Assembly (NCBI GenBank): GCA_934148875.1
Contig: CAKPDJ010000038.1
Coordinates: 1-13,124 of the forward strand
DNA: 13,124 bases
Direction of reading: 5' to 3'
Origin: an uncultured Bacilli bacterium
GTDB taxonomy: Bacteria; Bacillota_I; Bacilli_A; RF39; UBA660
Part shown: one piece after another, positions 6,093 to 13,124 of the stretch
Layout of the letters: every line of letters starts with the position of its first letter
Numbering within the stretch: position 1 is the stretch's first letter
Made by a program: the position numbers and the translations under genes
The notes under the pieces: model-generated
Told to the model about the DNA's origin: nothing
The model's database searches: none
Seen by the model: only the letters and a program-made list of their open reading frames with translations

Positions 6093-7112
6093 ATGAAGTT
6101 TAAGGGTAAAATAAAAGAATTAAATGATATTATTATATCTGATCCAAGTTATGGTAGTAATGTTGCATGTAGATATGAAAATAAAAATATGGATATGAAG
6201 GATGTTTTTGTAGAAATGCAATTTGATACAACTGATTTTGAAGAAGAAAATGATAAACATATACATTTCTTTATAATAATTAAAACTGATGAAAATGAAT
6301 GTAATTTAACAGATGAAAGAGAGATAAAAGTTTTAAAAAATACAAAATTAAAACAATATGATATTGGTGTTGATACTGCGTGTTTTGCAATGGGAATAAA
6401 TGATTATGCTAAAGAAATAGAAGATATGAGAGAAGAATGGCAACCTGAATGTTCTATAAGAACAGGTACTGATGGAACAATGGGTAGTGTCATTGAAGGT
6501 ATAAGAGACGATAAATTAAGGTTCTTACTTATAATAAGTGGTGTTAATAAAGATTTTTGTTCCAGAAATGAATTGTTTGATTATATAAAAGAAAGATTTG
6601 ACATCAAAGAATTAAAAATGGAAGGTTTATTATTAAGTGGAAAACAAAGAAATTTGAGTGAAGGTGATAAAGTTGAAATTAGTGAATGCTCGATAACTAA
6701 TGATGTAGGTGGTACTACAATAATAAGAAATTCTGATTATGCTAATTTTGTAGCTGGTTATAATATCACAATGGAAGAATCTGATGGAACTCCTTACTTT
6801 CAAAGTGTAATAGAAGATACAGATTCATTAGTTGATATACCTATTCAAGTAGAAATTATAAAAACTTACCATAGCGGTAAAAACTGGTATAGATATATGG
6901 GAAAAATAACTGATGAAAGATTGATTAAGGAATTTAATAAAATTGGAATTACAGGAAATGATCCTGAAGATTATAAAAAATATCCAAATAAAAGTTTATA
7001 TGAAAGTGCATTAAAGGCAAGAGAAGAATACGATCCAACGATAATATGTTTTTCGGAATTTGATATAGTTAAATTATTGGAAAAGAATTCTGATAAAGAA
7101 ATGGAGATGTAA
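6093..7112 (+). CDS. Hypothetical protein with N-terminal ISDPSY motif, 339 aa
   Basis: The start follows a strong aaaggggga site. The N-terminus has ISDPSYG at 15-21, then alternating strands, and a YDIGVDTA segment at 89-96. This ISDPCY...IGVDSGQ-like layout recalls a family of uncharacterised beta-rich proteins in phages and conjugative elements; here the usual Cys of DPCY is Ser18/Ser19-like (DPSY). A GTDGTMGSVIEGI block (125-137) and a strand FLLIISG follow. Residues 175-339 form a second part (MEGLLLSGKQRNLSEGDKVE, then a beta stretch with WYRYMGKITDERLIKEF). Neither part has an assigned function. Only one nucleotide separates its stop from the next ATG, implying coupling. Confidence 0.75.
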   Translation: MKFKGKIKELNDIIISDPSYGSNVACRYENKNMDMKDVFVEMQFDTTDFEEENDKHIHFFIIIKTDENECNLTDEREIKVLKNTKLKQYDIGVDTACFAMGINDYAKEIEDMREEWQPECSIRTGTDGTMGSVIEGIRDDKLRFLLIISGVNKDFCSRNELFDYIKERFDIKELKMEGLLLSGKQRNLSEGDKVEISECSITNDVGGTTIIRNSDYANFVAGYNITMEESDGTPYFQSVIEDTDSLVDIPIQVEIIKTYHSGKNWYRYMGKITDERLIKEFNKIGITGNDPEDYKKYPNKSLYESALKAREEYDPTIICFSEFDIVKLLEKNSDKEMEM

Positions 7113-7113
7113 T

Positions 7114-7710
7114 ATGAGTTATTATCATATAAAGAATATTAACATTGATAAGAAAAAAAATAACATTTCAGCTGACTTAGCAGATTCAAGTTTATATCCA
7201 TTAACTTTTTATAATTCAGAATTTTTATGTCAAAGAAATACATTTGAAGAAACTTATGCTGAATTTATTTATAACTTGGTAAGTGGTAATTTTCATCCAA
7301 CTTCTAATAGCAAATATTCTAAATTAGTATTAAATAACTATTTAGATAATTATTATGAAGATGCTAAAGATATTGGTGTTGTGGAAACTTACAAAAAGTA
7401 TAAAGATAATGTTGATGCAATATTAAGTGGTAACTTATCAAAAATCAAACATATTGAATCTGATAAAGAACTTCATCCGGAAAAGTATTATTTATTAACT
7501 AAATTAGATTTGGATACAGGGTATAACTATGATTATTATATAAATAGAAAAGGAAAACTATATACATTTGTTAATAATAAAATAATGTGTTGTTCTCAAA
7601 GTGAAAAAAATTTTGGTTATCCATTATCTACTGTTTATGGAAAAGAAAAAGAAAAATTATTAGAATACAATGATTTTTTTAAAGAAAATAAAGAAGTTTT
7701 GGAGATGTAA
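7114..7710 (+). CDS. Element-associated hypothetical protein with FHPTSNSKYSKLVL motif, 198 aa
   Basis: The N-terminal 105 residues follow a pattern I recall as recurring in Bacillota conjugative elements: YYHIKNINIDKKKNNISADLA, then FEETYAEFIYNLVSGN, FHPTSNSKYSKLVLNNYL (60-77), YEDAKDIGVVETYKKYKDN and a final VDAILSG helix. The function is unknown. Beyond residue 110 there are about 85 more residues (LTKLDLDTGYNYDYYINRKG and a MCCSQSEKN stretch), seemingly an added C-terminal part. The ATG is 1 nt after the previous stop with ggag in the upstream gene, and the stop is 3 nt before the coupling protein start. It is therefore probably expressed with virD4. Confidence 0.8.
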   Translation: MSYYHIKNINIDKKKNNISADLADSSLYPLTFYNSEFLCQRNTFEETYAEFIYNLVSGNFHPTSNSKYSKLVLNNYLDNYYEDAKDIGVVETYKKYKDNVDAILSGNLSKIKHIESDKELHPEKYYLLTKLDLDTGYNYDYYINRKGKLYTFVNNKIMCCSQSEKNFGYPLSTVYGKEKEKLLEYNDFFKENKEVLEM

Positions 7711-7713
7711 AAG

Positions 7714-10002
7714 ATGGATAGTGTGAAGTTTGATGCTATGTCGCCACCTATGATGATATTATTAATTATAGTTATATTACTTATAGTATTTATCATAATA
7801 ATAGAGCCAAGAATTTTTAAAAGGAAGTTAAAAAATAACAATGAGCATGGTTCTAGTAAATTTGCTGATAAAAAAGAAATAAAAGCAAACTTCGATAAAG
7901 AAGATTTAAATAATATTAATAAAGCAGGTTTTCCAGTTTGGTATGAAAAAGAAAATGGAAAGTTTAAAAATGTATATTATGATAATAAATCGCCACATTA
8001 TGTTTTGATTGGTTCTACTGGTAGTGGTAAGTCAATTACTGTTAGTATTCCTATCTGCATCCAATTCGCAACTGCTAAAGAAAAACATTCAGTAGTTTTA
8101 ACTGATCCCAAAGCAGAACTTTTTAAAACAACTGGTAAAATTTTTGAAGAAAATGGTTATGATGTTGTTACGATAGATTTTAGAAATCCAACAAAATCAA
8201 ATAAAATTAATATTATGCAACCAATCATTACAGAATGGAAGGAACATTGTATGTATGATAAAAATATGATGTTCCTTTTGTCATATTTTATAAAAGTAAA
8301 TAAAATATCAATATCAAAAATGTTTACAAGTAAAAAATATATGGAACAGATTATAAGTAAATATAATTTAGCAGACTATATTATTGAGGTAATAAAAAAT
8401 AATCAGGATGACATTGAAAAAAATGCAAAAAGCAAAAAACTTTTTGAAAATTATACTTTTGAGAATCATACTAAAAAGGAGTTAGAGGAATATTTGAGTA
8501 CATTATCACCAAATGATTTATTAGAAAAAATTAAAGATAATCAAAATAAAAGTTCTAATCATCAAGCAGAGGCTAATCACTTAGTTATTTCTCTTGCAAA
8601 TTTAATATTTACTGAAAAAGAAAGTAAGGATCCATTTTGGATTAATAGTAGTAAACAATTATTTATTGGATTAACAGGAATTTTTTTAGAGGATTTTAAA
8701 AAAGGATTGATCGGTGAAAATAAAATCAATATTGCAAGTATAAAAAAGTTTCAAAATTCTTCATTGATTAAAGAAAATCAAACATATTTACAAAGAAACT
8801 TGAATGCTAGAAGTTATGGTTGTTTATCAAAAGATTATTTAACATCAATACTTTCAGCAGCTGAGAATACTTATAAATCTGTAACTGCTGTATTTGGAGA
8901 AAAGATGTCTATATTTGATGATTTAAATGTAGAAAATGTAACTAGCATAAGTGAGTTTAATCTTACTGATGTTGCTAAAAAACCAACAGCACTTTTTATA
9001 ATTGTGCCAGATGAAGATAATAGCTATTATCAACTAGTTACAATTATTTTAGGAATGTTAATTAAAGATCTATCAAATTTTGCAAACTTACCTGAAAATA
9101 ATGGCACTCTTCCAGTTAAAGTTGAATGGATTCTTGAAGAATTTGCTTCAATTCCTCCAATAAGAGATATACAAGTTTCAGTTAGTGTGGCTCGTTCTAG
9201 GGGAATGAGATATATATTCTTTATACAATCATTTGCACAATTAGATCAAATATATGGTAAAGAAATAGCTAGTATAATAATTGATAACTCGGCTTTATGT
9301 TATTTGAAAACTAATAGTGTAGAGTGTGCACAGATTATTGAAAAAAAACTTGGTAAAGCAACAATAACAACTAGCTCATTAAGTACAAGTACCGATCCAT
9401 TTAAGATAGGCGGTAATCAAACTACTTCTTTATTGGGTAGAGAATTATTAACTGCAAATGAAATTATTGCACTTAAATATAAAACTATTATCTTTCCTGT
9501 ATTTGGTAATCCAATATTTAGAGATACATATATGTATAGTGATTTATATCCAAAATATAAAAAAGTGCCAATTTGTGAAAGAGAAACAAAGGTACTTAAA
9601 AGATTAACTGATAATTATTATACGATTGAAAAATTGCGAGATTATTATGAGAAGGATAATAATAGTAAAGAGAGAGCGATAACACAAAAAATAATTACTT
9701 CTAGTCAAAGACAAACTCAAAACAAAATGAGAAAAATTATTAAAAATATAAATAGTGAGAATAATGCTTTGCTGTTTTTAAAAAAATTAAAAGATTTATT
9801 TGATGGAAGAATTATTAATGAAATAAAAGATGCTGATGAGGTTTATACATTAGAAATAGCTACATTGTTTAACAAAATGAATTTAATAAAATTAAAACAA
9901 TTATTTACTGATGATATAACAGTAGAAATTGCAACAAATAAGAGAATTAAAAAAACGATAATATCTTTTTGGAATAATATAGAAAGGGAAAATCAAATAT
10001 GA
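7714..10002 (+). CDS. virD4: VirD4/TraG-type conjugative coupling protein
   Basis: This is a 762-residue type IV coupling protein, the membrane ATPase that links the relaxase-DNA complex to the conjugation channel. Residues 13-30 form one strongly hydrophobic helix, with a basic stretch after it (RIFKRKLK). EHGSSKFADKKEI (44-56) is the usual lead-in to the ATPase. Walker A is GSTGSGKS (100-107), followed by LTDPKAELF (129-137). DPFWINSSKQLF starts near 306. The Walker B region is WILEEFASIPP (from 472), with Glu475 where Asp is usual. VSVARSRGMRYIFFIQSFAQ and the ending TIIFPVFGNPIFRDTYMY are typical of the Gram-positive VirD4 family. Residues about 625-762 form a helical C-terminal tail that may contact partners. 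Only the coupling protein is seen here; no relaxase or VirB4 lies in the window. The stop overlaps the sortase start (ATGA). Confidence 0.95.
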   Translation: MDSVKFDAMSPPMMILLIIVILLIVFIIIIEPRIFKRKLKNNNEHGSSKFADKKEIKANFDKEDLNNINKAGFPVWYEKENGKFKNVYYDNKSPHYVLIGSTGSGKSITVSIPICIQFATAKEKHSVVLTDPKAELFKTTGKIFEENGYDVVTIDFRNPTKSNKINIMQPIITEWKEHCMYDKNMMFLLSYFIKVNKISISKMFTSKKYMEQIISKYNLADYIIEVIKNNQDDIEKNAKSKKLFENYTFENHTKKELEEYLSTLSPNDLLEKIKDNQNKSSNHQAEANHLVISLANLIFTEKESKDPFWINSSKQLFIGLTGIFLEDFKKGLIGENKINIASIKKFQNSSLIKENQTYLQRNLNARSYGCLSKDYLTSILSAAENTYKSVTAVFGEKMSIFDDLNVENVTSISEFNLTDVAKKPTALFIIVPDEDNSYYQLVTIILGMLIKDLSNFANLPENNGTLPVKVEWILEEFASIPPIRDIQVSVSVARSRGMRYIFFIQSFAQLDQIYGKEIASIIIDNSALCYLKTNSVECAQIIEKKLGKATITTSSLSTSTDPFKIGGNQTTSLLGRELLTANEIIALKYKTIIFPVFGNPIFRDTYMYSDLYPKYKKVPICERETKVLKRLTDNYYTIEKLRDYYEKDNNSKERAITQKIITSSQRQTQNKMRKIIKNINSENNALLFLKKLKDLFDGRIINEIKDADEVYTLEIATLFNKMNLIKLKQLFTDDITVEIATNKRIKKTIISFWNNIERENQI

Positions 10003-10607
10003 GAAAAAAACTAAAAATAATAGGTCAAATATTCATAATTGTTTCTTTAGTAATAATATCATTTTTGAGTGTTTATAATTATTATCAAACTCAAAAAGAT
10101 GAAGAAATGGTAAACGATTACATTGAGGAAACTAAAATAGTAGATGAAGAAGAAATGGAAAAAGAACAACCAGAAATAAAAAAAGAATATCAACAAGAAA
10201 TAAATTATACAGCAATTTTAGAAATACCTAGTATAGATTTAAAAAGAGGTGTAGTTGACAGCACTAAAAATTTTAGTTCAATTAACTATGCTATAAGTGT
10301 TGATGAACATAGTAATTATCCTGATAAAGAGGGTAATTTTATTTTATATGCACATTCTGGAAACAGTAATATTTCTTATTTTAAGAAATTAATAAATGTT
10401 AATATTGGTGATGGTGTTTATGTTTATTATAAAGGGGTTAAGTATAATTATAAAATCACTAATAAATATGATATAGAAAAAACAGGCAAAGCTGATGTTT
10501 TGCTTAGTAATAGCGATAAATATATAACATTAATAACTTGTAATCCAAATAGAAAAGGTTATCAAGTTGTATTGATTGGTAAGTTGTTTGAACAATCAAA
10601 TTACTAA
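9999..10607 (+). CDS. Membrane-anchored sortase
   Basis: This 202-residue sortase is a cell-surface transpeptidase that cleaves a sorting signal and links proteins to the wall or to each other. Residues about 5-28 are an N-terminal signal anchor after basic residues (MRKKLK). A Glu/Lys-rich linker (33-66) is followed by the sortase barrel: ILEIPSIDLKRGV, then FILYAHSGN with catalytic His119, and YITLITCNP with catalytic Cys181. The third usual residue, an Arg in the next strand, is not evident: the aligned place reads YQVVLIGKL, with Gln189, and the only nearby Arg is Arg185 in the loop. The class is uncertain (class D- or B-like). The ATGA overlap with virD4 implies joint expression. No LPXTG substrate is seen in the window; targets may be an adhesin elsewhere on the element. 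Confidence 0.9.
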   Translation: MRKKLKIIGQIFIIVSLVIISFLSVYNYYQTQKDEEMVNDYIEETKIVDEEEMEKEQPEIKKEYQQEINYTAILEIPSIDLKRGVVDSTKNFSSINYAISVDEHSNYPDKEGNFILYAHSGNSNISYFKKLINVNIGDGVYVYYKGVKYNYKITNKYDIEKTGKADVLLSNSDKYITLITCNPNRKGYQVVLIGKLFEQSNY

Positions 10608-10637
10608 AAAATAAAAAAGAATAAAAAGGGGGATAAA

Positions 10638-10811
10638 ATGGTTAAGAAAGGAAAAGAAAAAAGAACTATTAATTATGTTTGTGAAGAAGAATATAAAACA
10701 TCAAAATTAGAGATTACAAATGAAGAATTATCAGTGATATTTAATAAAAAATTCTATAATTATATTAAAAAAAAGGAAAATTCATTGCTAGAGGGCTGTA
10801 ATTATGTTTAA
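10638..10811 (+). CDS. 57-aa protein upstream of the recombinase
   Basis: This short gene has a near-perfect ribosome site (aaggggg, 10626-10632). It encodes MVKKGKEKRTINYVCEEEYK, then a helical Lys-rich half containing TNEELSVIFNKKFYNYIKKK, ending in LLEGCNYV. The KRTINYV start followed by a NEEL...FN.K.F.YI helix is typical, as I recall, of small conserved proteins encoded just ahead of serine recombinases in Bacillota elements. It has no recognised domain. Its size, basic N-terminus and position suggest a DNA-binding accessory or recombination-directionality role, but that is inference. Its last 8 nt overlap a possible 17-codon ORF. Confidence 0.8.
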   Translation: MVKKGKEKRTINYVCEEEYKTSKLEITNEELSVIFNKKFYNYIKKKENSLLEGCNYV

Positions 10812-10857
10812 TACGCGTTATAATTTAAATGGGCTTGAAACTATGATTAAAAAATAG
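10804..10857 (+). CDS. Possible 17-codon ORF before the recombinase
   Basis: An ATG overlaps the end of the 57-aa gene, with tagaggg about 8 nt upstream, and encodes MFNTRYNLNGLETMIKK before TAG. The stop abuts the ribosome site of the recombinase (ggagagga). It could be a real micropeptide or a coupling leader that controls ribosome loading on the recombinase gene. The evidence is only its ribosome site and exact placement; it may have no product of its own. Confidence 0.4.
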   Translation: MFNTRYNLNGLETMIKK

Positions 10858-10870
10858 GAGAGGATTTTTT

Positions 10871-12916
10871 ATGAATAGTGAAACAAGTACAAATAAAATA
10901 TTAAGGGCGGTGTTATACGAAAGATTATCAAAGGAAGATGGAGATAAATTAACCAAAGAAGAAAAATCAGAAAGTATTAAAAATCAAGATTTAATGTTAC
11001 GTAGTTATGCAATAGAGCATGGATATGAAATTGTAGGTGTTTATAATGATGAGGACTGGTCTGGAGCAGATAGTTCAAGGCCACAGTTTAATGAAATGAT
11101 TAAAGCCTGTGAAGCTGGAGAAATAGATGTAGTAATTGCAAAAACTCAATCAAGATTTGCAAGAGATATGGAACTTATAGAAAGATATTTGCATAATAAA
11201 TTTTTAGAGTGGAATGTACAATTTAAAAGTGTTGTGGATCATATTGATAATACAAGACGAGAAACTAAAAAGACTAGTCAAATTTTAGGATTGACAGATG
11301 AATGGTATTTAGAAGATACTTCAATAAACATTAAAGAAACATTGAGAGCAAAAAGAGCGAGTGGAGAGTTTACAGGAAGTTTTGCTCCTTATGGTTACGA
11401 TAGAGATCCAGAAAATAAAAATCATTTAATTATAGATCCAGTAGCTTCTGAAACTGTAAAACAAATATTTGAAAATTATATCAATGGAATGGGGCTTAAA
11501 ACAATAGCAAGATATTTGAACGATAATTTTGTTGCAAGTCCGTATGAGTATAAGATGTCTAAAGGTTCAAATTTAAAATTAGCATATCTTGATAATTATT
11601 TAGTGTATGATTATATTGAAAAAGCAGGTCTTTATAAAGTCGATATAAGTTATATTAATGAAAGTAGGGAGATACTGCATAATCTTATTTCTTATAATAT
11701 ATTTTCTAAAGATAAAAAGAATTTTGACAATAAATGTAAATTGTATTTAAAAAATTATTCTGAAAAAAAGATGAAAATATATTATACAACTGATAATGAT
11801 ATTGATTATAATAATTTTGATGTAAAAAAATGGACGCTATTAAGAAAGGATGATCTTATTCCTTTTGATACAACATGTATAGCGACAGTTGTGGAAATGT
11901 TAGATAGAAAGCATACAATTAATTATCAATTTGATATATTATTAGAAAATAATATAGAACACGAAAAATATTATTTTGACATTATTCAAATAACTAATGA
12001 TGAGAAAAAAATAATTGATTATGAAAAAAACATCAGAAAAAAATGTAAGTGGTGTGATCAAATGATAAAAAAAATACTTACTGATGAAGTATATATAGGT
12101 AATTTAGTTCAATCAAAAACAACAAATGTAAGTTATAAAAATAAGAAGAAAGTAAAAAAAGATAAAGAAGATTGGATAAGAGTTGAAAATACACATGAGA
12201 GAATTGTTTCATTGGAACAATGGTTAAAGGTTCAAGAAAGATTAAAGCAAAGAGTTCGTGCCAACAAAGATGGATATTATAATCCATTTGTTCATAAGCT
12301 TTATTGCAAATGTTGTGGAAAAATTTATTGCAGAACAGGAGATTGTAATCATGTATATTTTAGATGCAAAGACCAACAGGAAAAGTACAAGAGTTGTGAT
12401 AATCGTAGTAATATAAGTAAGGATGAATTGAATAATTTTGCGTTAGGCAAAATCAATGAATTACTAAATCGCTTTTATAACGAAGAACAATTAAAAGAAT
12501 TTAAAGAAAAGGATACTGATAGTGATTTATTCAAAAGTAGAATAAATAGTTTAAACAAAGAATTAATTGATGTTAATAAGGAATTACAAAATAAAAAAAC
12601 ATACTTTCAACATTTATACGAAGATAAAATCAATGGTTTATTAGATACAGATGAGTATATAATATTAAAAAGTAAATATAAAGATGATAGTGAAAAGTTA
12701 GAAAATAGATCTGCTAAAATCAAAGAAGAACTAAAATTAATCAATGATAAAAAAGCAATATTGAAAACTAAAGAAACTGTATATGGTAAGTATAAACATA
12801 TCGACTGTATTGATATAGATATTGTTTCTGATTTTATCGATAGAATTTATATTGGTAAATATGATAAAGAAACTAATACAAGAGATATGAAAATAGTATG
12901 GAATTTTGAAAGTTAA
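10871..12916 (+). CDS. Large serine recombinase (integrase/excisionase) of the element
   Basis: This 681-residue large serine recombinase cuts and rejoins DNA at att sites via a phosphoserine link. The catalytic domain runs from RAVLYERLS (Ser20) through DWSGADSSRPQF to KTQSRFARD (Arg95, Arg98). The recombinase domain starts near 150 (LRAKRASGEFTGSFAPYGYD), reaches ARYLNDNFVASPYEYK by 228, and resumes with KWCDQMIKKILTDEVYIGNLVQ at 393. The roughly 155 residues between (about 235-390) are an insertion, as this join is normally short. A zinc ribbon follows (Cys479, Cys482, Cys499, Cys509), then a long coiled coil (about 540-640) and a short C-terminal beta end. The ATG has aggagagga 6 nt upstream. 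The gene is the last of the element and ends 20 nt before the ABC fragment, as expected for an integrase beside its att site. Confidence 0.95.
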   Translation: MNSETSTNKILRAVLYERLSKEDGDKLTKEEKSESIKNQDLMLRSYAIEHGYEIVGVYNDEDWSGADSSRPQFNEMIKACEAGEIDVVIAKTQSRFARDMELIERYLHNKFLEWNVQFKSVVDHIDNTRRETKKTSQILGLTDEWYLEDTSINIKETLRAKRASGEFTGSFAPYGYDRDPENKNHLIIDPVASETVKQIFENYINGMGLKTIARYLNDNFVASPYEYKMSKGSNLKLAYLDNYLVYDYIEKAGLYKVDISYINESREILHNLISYNIFSKDKKNFDNKCKLYLKNYSEKKMKIYYTTDNDIDYNNFDVKKWTLLRKDDLIPFDTTCIATVVEMLDRKHTINYQFDILLENNIEHEKYYFDIIQITNDEKKIIDYEKNIRKKCKWCDQMIKKILTDEVYIGNLVQSKTTNVSYKNKKKVKKDKEDWIRVENTHERIVSLEQWLKVQERLKQRVRANKDGYYNPFVHKLYCKCCGKIYCRTGDCNHVYFRCKDQQEKYKSCDNRSNISKDELNNFALGKINELLNRFYNEEQLKEFKEKDTDSDLFKSRINSLNKELIDVNKELQNKKTYFQHLYEDKINGLLDTDEYIILKSKYKDDSEKLENRSAKIKEELKLINDKKAILKTKETVYGKYKHIDCIDIDIVSDFIDRIYIGKYDKETNTRDMKIVWNFES

Positions 12917-12929
12917 ATAAATTGGATTT

Positions 12930-12950
12930 AAACAATGCACCAACCGGAGC
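12930..12950 (+). other. Putative attachment junction (element/chromosome)
   Basis: The sequence aacaatgcaccaaccggag marks where element DNA appears to meet an ABC ATPase gene. To the right the reading frame is a perfect ABC continuation (PTGALDS). To the left the codons give NNA instead of the expected ADE of an ADEPTGALDS motif. Serine recombinases usually share only a few bases between attP and attB, so the crossover is likely within about 12937-12945. The exact core cannot be fixed without the empty site or the other end. Confidence 0.7.
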
Positions 12951-13124
12951 TCTTGATAGTAAAAATAGTATTATTGTTATGGATATCTTAAAAGAATTAT
13001 CAAAAAATATTTTAGTTATTGTTGTAAGTCATAATGAATATTTAGCCAAAAGATATTCTAATCGTATTATAAGATTAAGTGATGGTAAAGTAGTAAGAGA
13101 TGAAACTATTAATAAATATCACAC
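12937..13124 (+). pseudogene. 3' part of an ABC transporter ATPase, split by the element
   Basis: The frame opens inside the nucleotide-binding domain and continues past the window edge. It shows the D-loop (PTGALDS), a helix (IVMDILKELSK), strand NILVIVVSH with the H-loop His, and YSNRIIRLSDGKVV, the usual ending of MacB/BceA-like ATPases. Walker A, Q-loop, signature motif and the Walker B aspartate/glutamate are missing, so this remnant cannot hydrolyse ATP alone. The wording of the tail (DGKVVRDETINKYH) resembles ATPase domains joined to FtsX-like permeases, so the full gene may encode an ATPase-permease fusion; that is inference. Excision of the element should restore the gene. The 5' part should lie at the far end of the element, outside this window. 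Confidence 0.85.

Noticed and set aside
7635..7841. - strand frame across the virD4 start, resembling a membrane protein
   Set aside because: The apparent hydrophobicity comes from the complement of Lys/Asn-rich codons; the + strand gene has clear motifs.
10608..10637. Terminator after the sortase
   Set aside because: The A-rich stretch has no inverted repeat able to form a GC hairpin; transcription may run on towards the recombinase.
12078..12943. - strand frames within and just beyond the recombinase
   Set aside because: They lie opposite strong coding sequence, have hydrophobic low-complexity products and lack ribosome sites.
12930..12950. Direct or inverted repeat marking both element ends
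   Set aside because: Only one end is in the window, and no matching copy of the ACCAACCGG junction sequence was seen elsewhere in it.
1..13124. Mycoplasma-type code (TGA as Trp)
   Set aside because: Trp residues in conserved motifs use TGG, and virD4 ends at a TGA exactly at the sortase overlap, so the standard bacterial code is used.
1..13124. CRISPR array, tRNA, rRNA or insertion sequence
   Set aside because: No regularly spaced repeats, no tRNA or rRNA-like G+C-richer stretches and no transposase motif were seen. The only recombinase is the serine type.

Overview
This window is one end of an integrated mobile element, probably an integrative conjugative or mobilisable element, in a very A+T-rich member of the Bacillota (low-GC Gram-positives). 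The signs are A/T-ending codons throughout, strong Shine-Dalgarno sequences (aagggg, aaggagg), occasional GTG/TTG starts, standard stop codons with Trp as TGG, and a VirD4-type coupling protein and large serine recombinase of Gram-positive type. Every supported gene is on the + strand. The genus cannot be fixed from the sequence; an uncultured gut Bacilli/Erysipelotrichia-like or Clostridia lineage would fit.

Layout. Positions 3-77 hold the last codons of an upstream gene. A Nudix hydrolase follows (127-624). A consensus extended -10 (TGATATAAT, 633-641) then precedes a compact block of small to medium accessory genes (665-7710) whose ends overlap or lie within a few bases, as in one operon. 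Most belong to element-associated families without known function. Recognisable pieces are a 38-residue single-span membrane peptide, a 57-residue Cys-rich protein, a DUF2958 protein with a long C-terminal extension, a zinc-ribbon protein and several Asp/Glu-rich proteins. Four small ORFs (905-1021, 2540-2713, 3703-3810, 10638-10811) lie in gaps or overlaps between the larger genes, and a fifth of 17 codons (10804-10857) is possible.

The block leads into a 762-residue VirD4/TraG coupling protein (7714-10002), whose stop overlaps the start of a membrane-anchored sortase (9999-10607). A 57-codon gene and the possible 17-codon ORF then precede the 681-residue large serine recombinase (10871-12916). 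Directly after the recombinase stop, the reading frame of an ABC-transporter ATPase begins abruptly at its Walker B/D-loop (APTGALDS, from 12937) and runs out of the window. I read this as the right attachment junction: the element split an ABC ATPase gene, whose 5' half should lie at the other end, outside this window.

How the parts may work together. The recombinase would integrate and excise the element at the ABC gene. The coupling protein would deliver DNA to a conjugation pore. The sortase would anchor surface proteins, perhaps a mating adhesin. The accessory block may tune establishment in, or defence of, the recipient. No relaxase, VirB4 or pore gene is present here, so self-transmissibility is not shown. 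The most unusual points are a roughly 155-residue insertion inside the recombinase domain, the ABC Walker B junction, and a sortase whose usual catalytic Arg position appears to be Gln.
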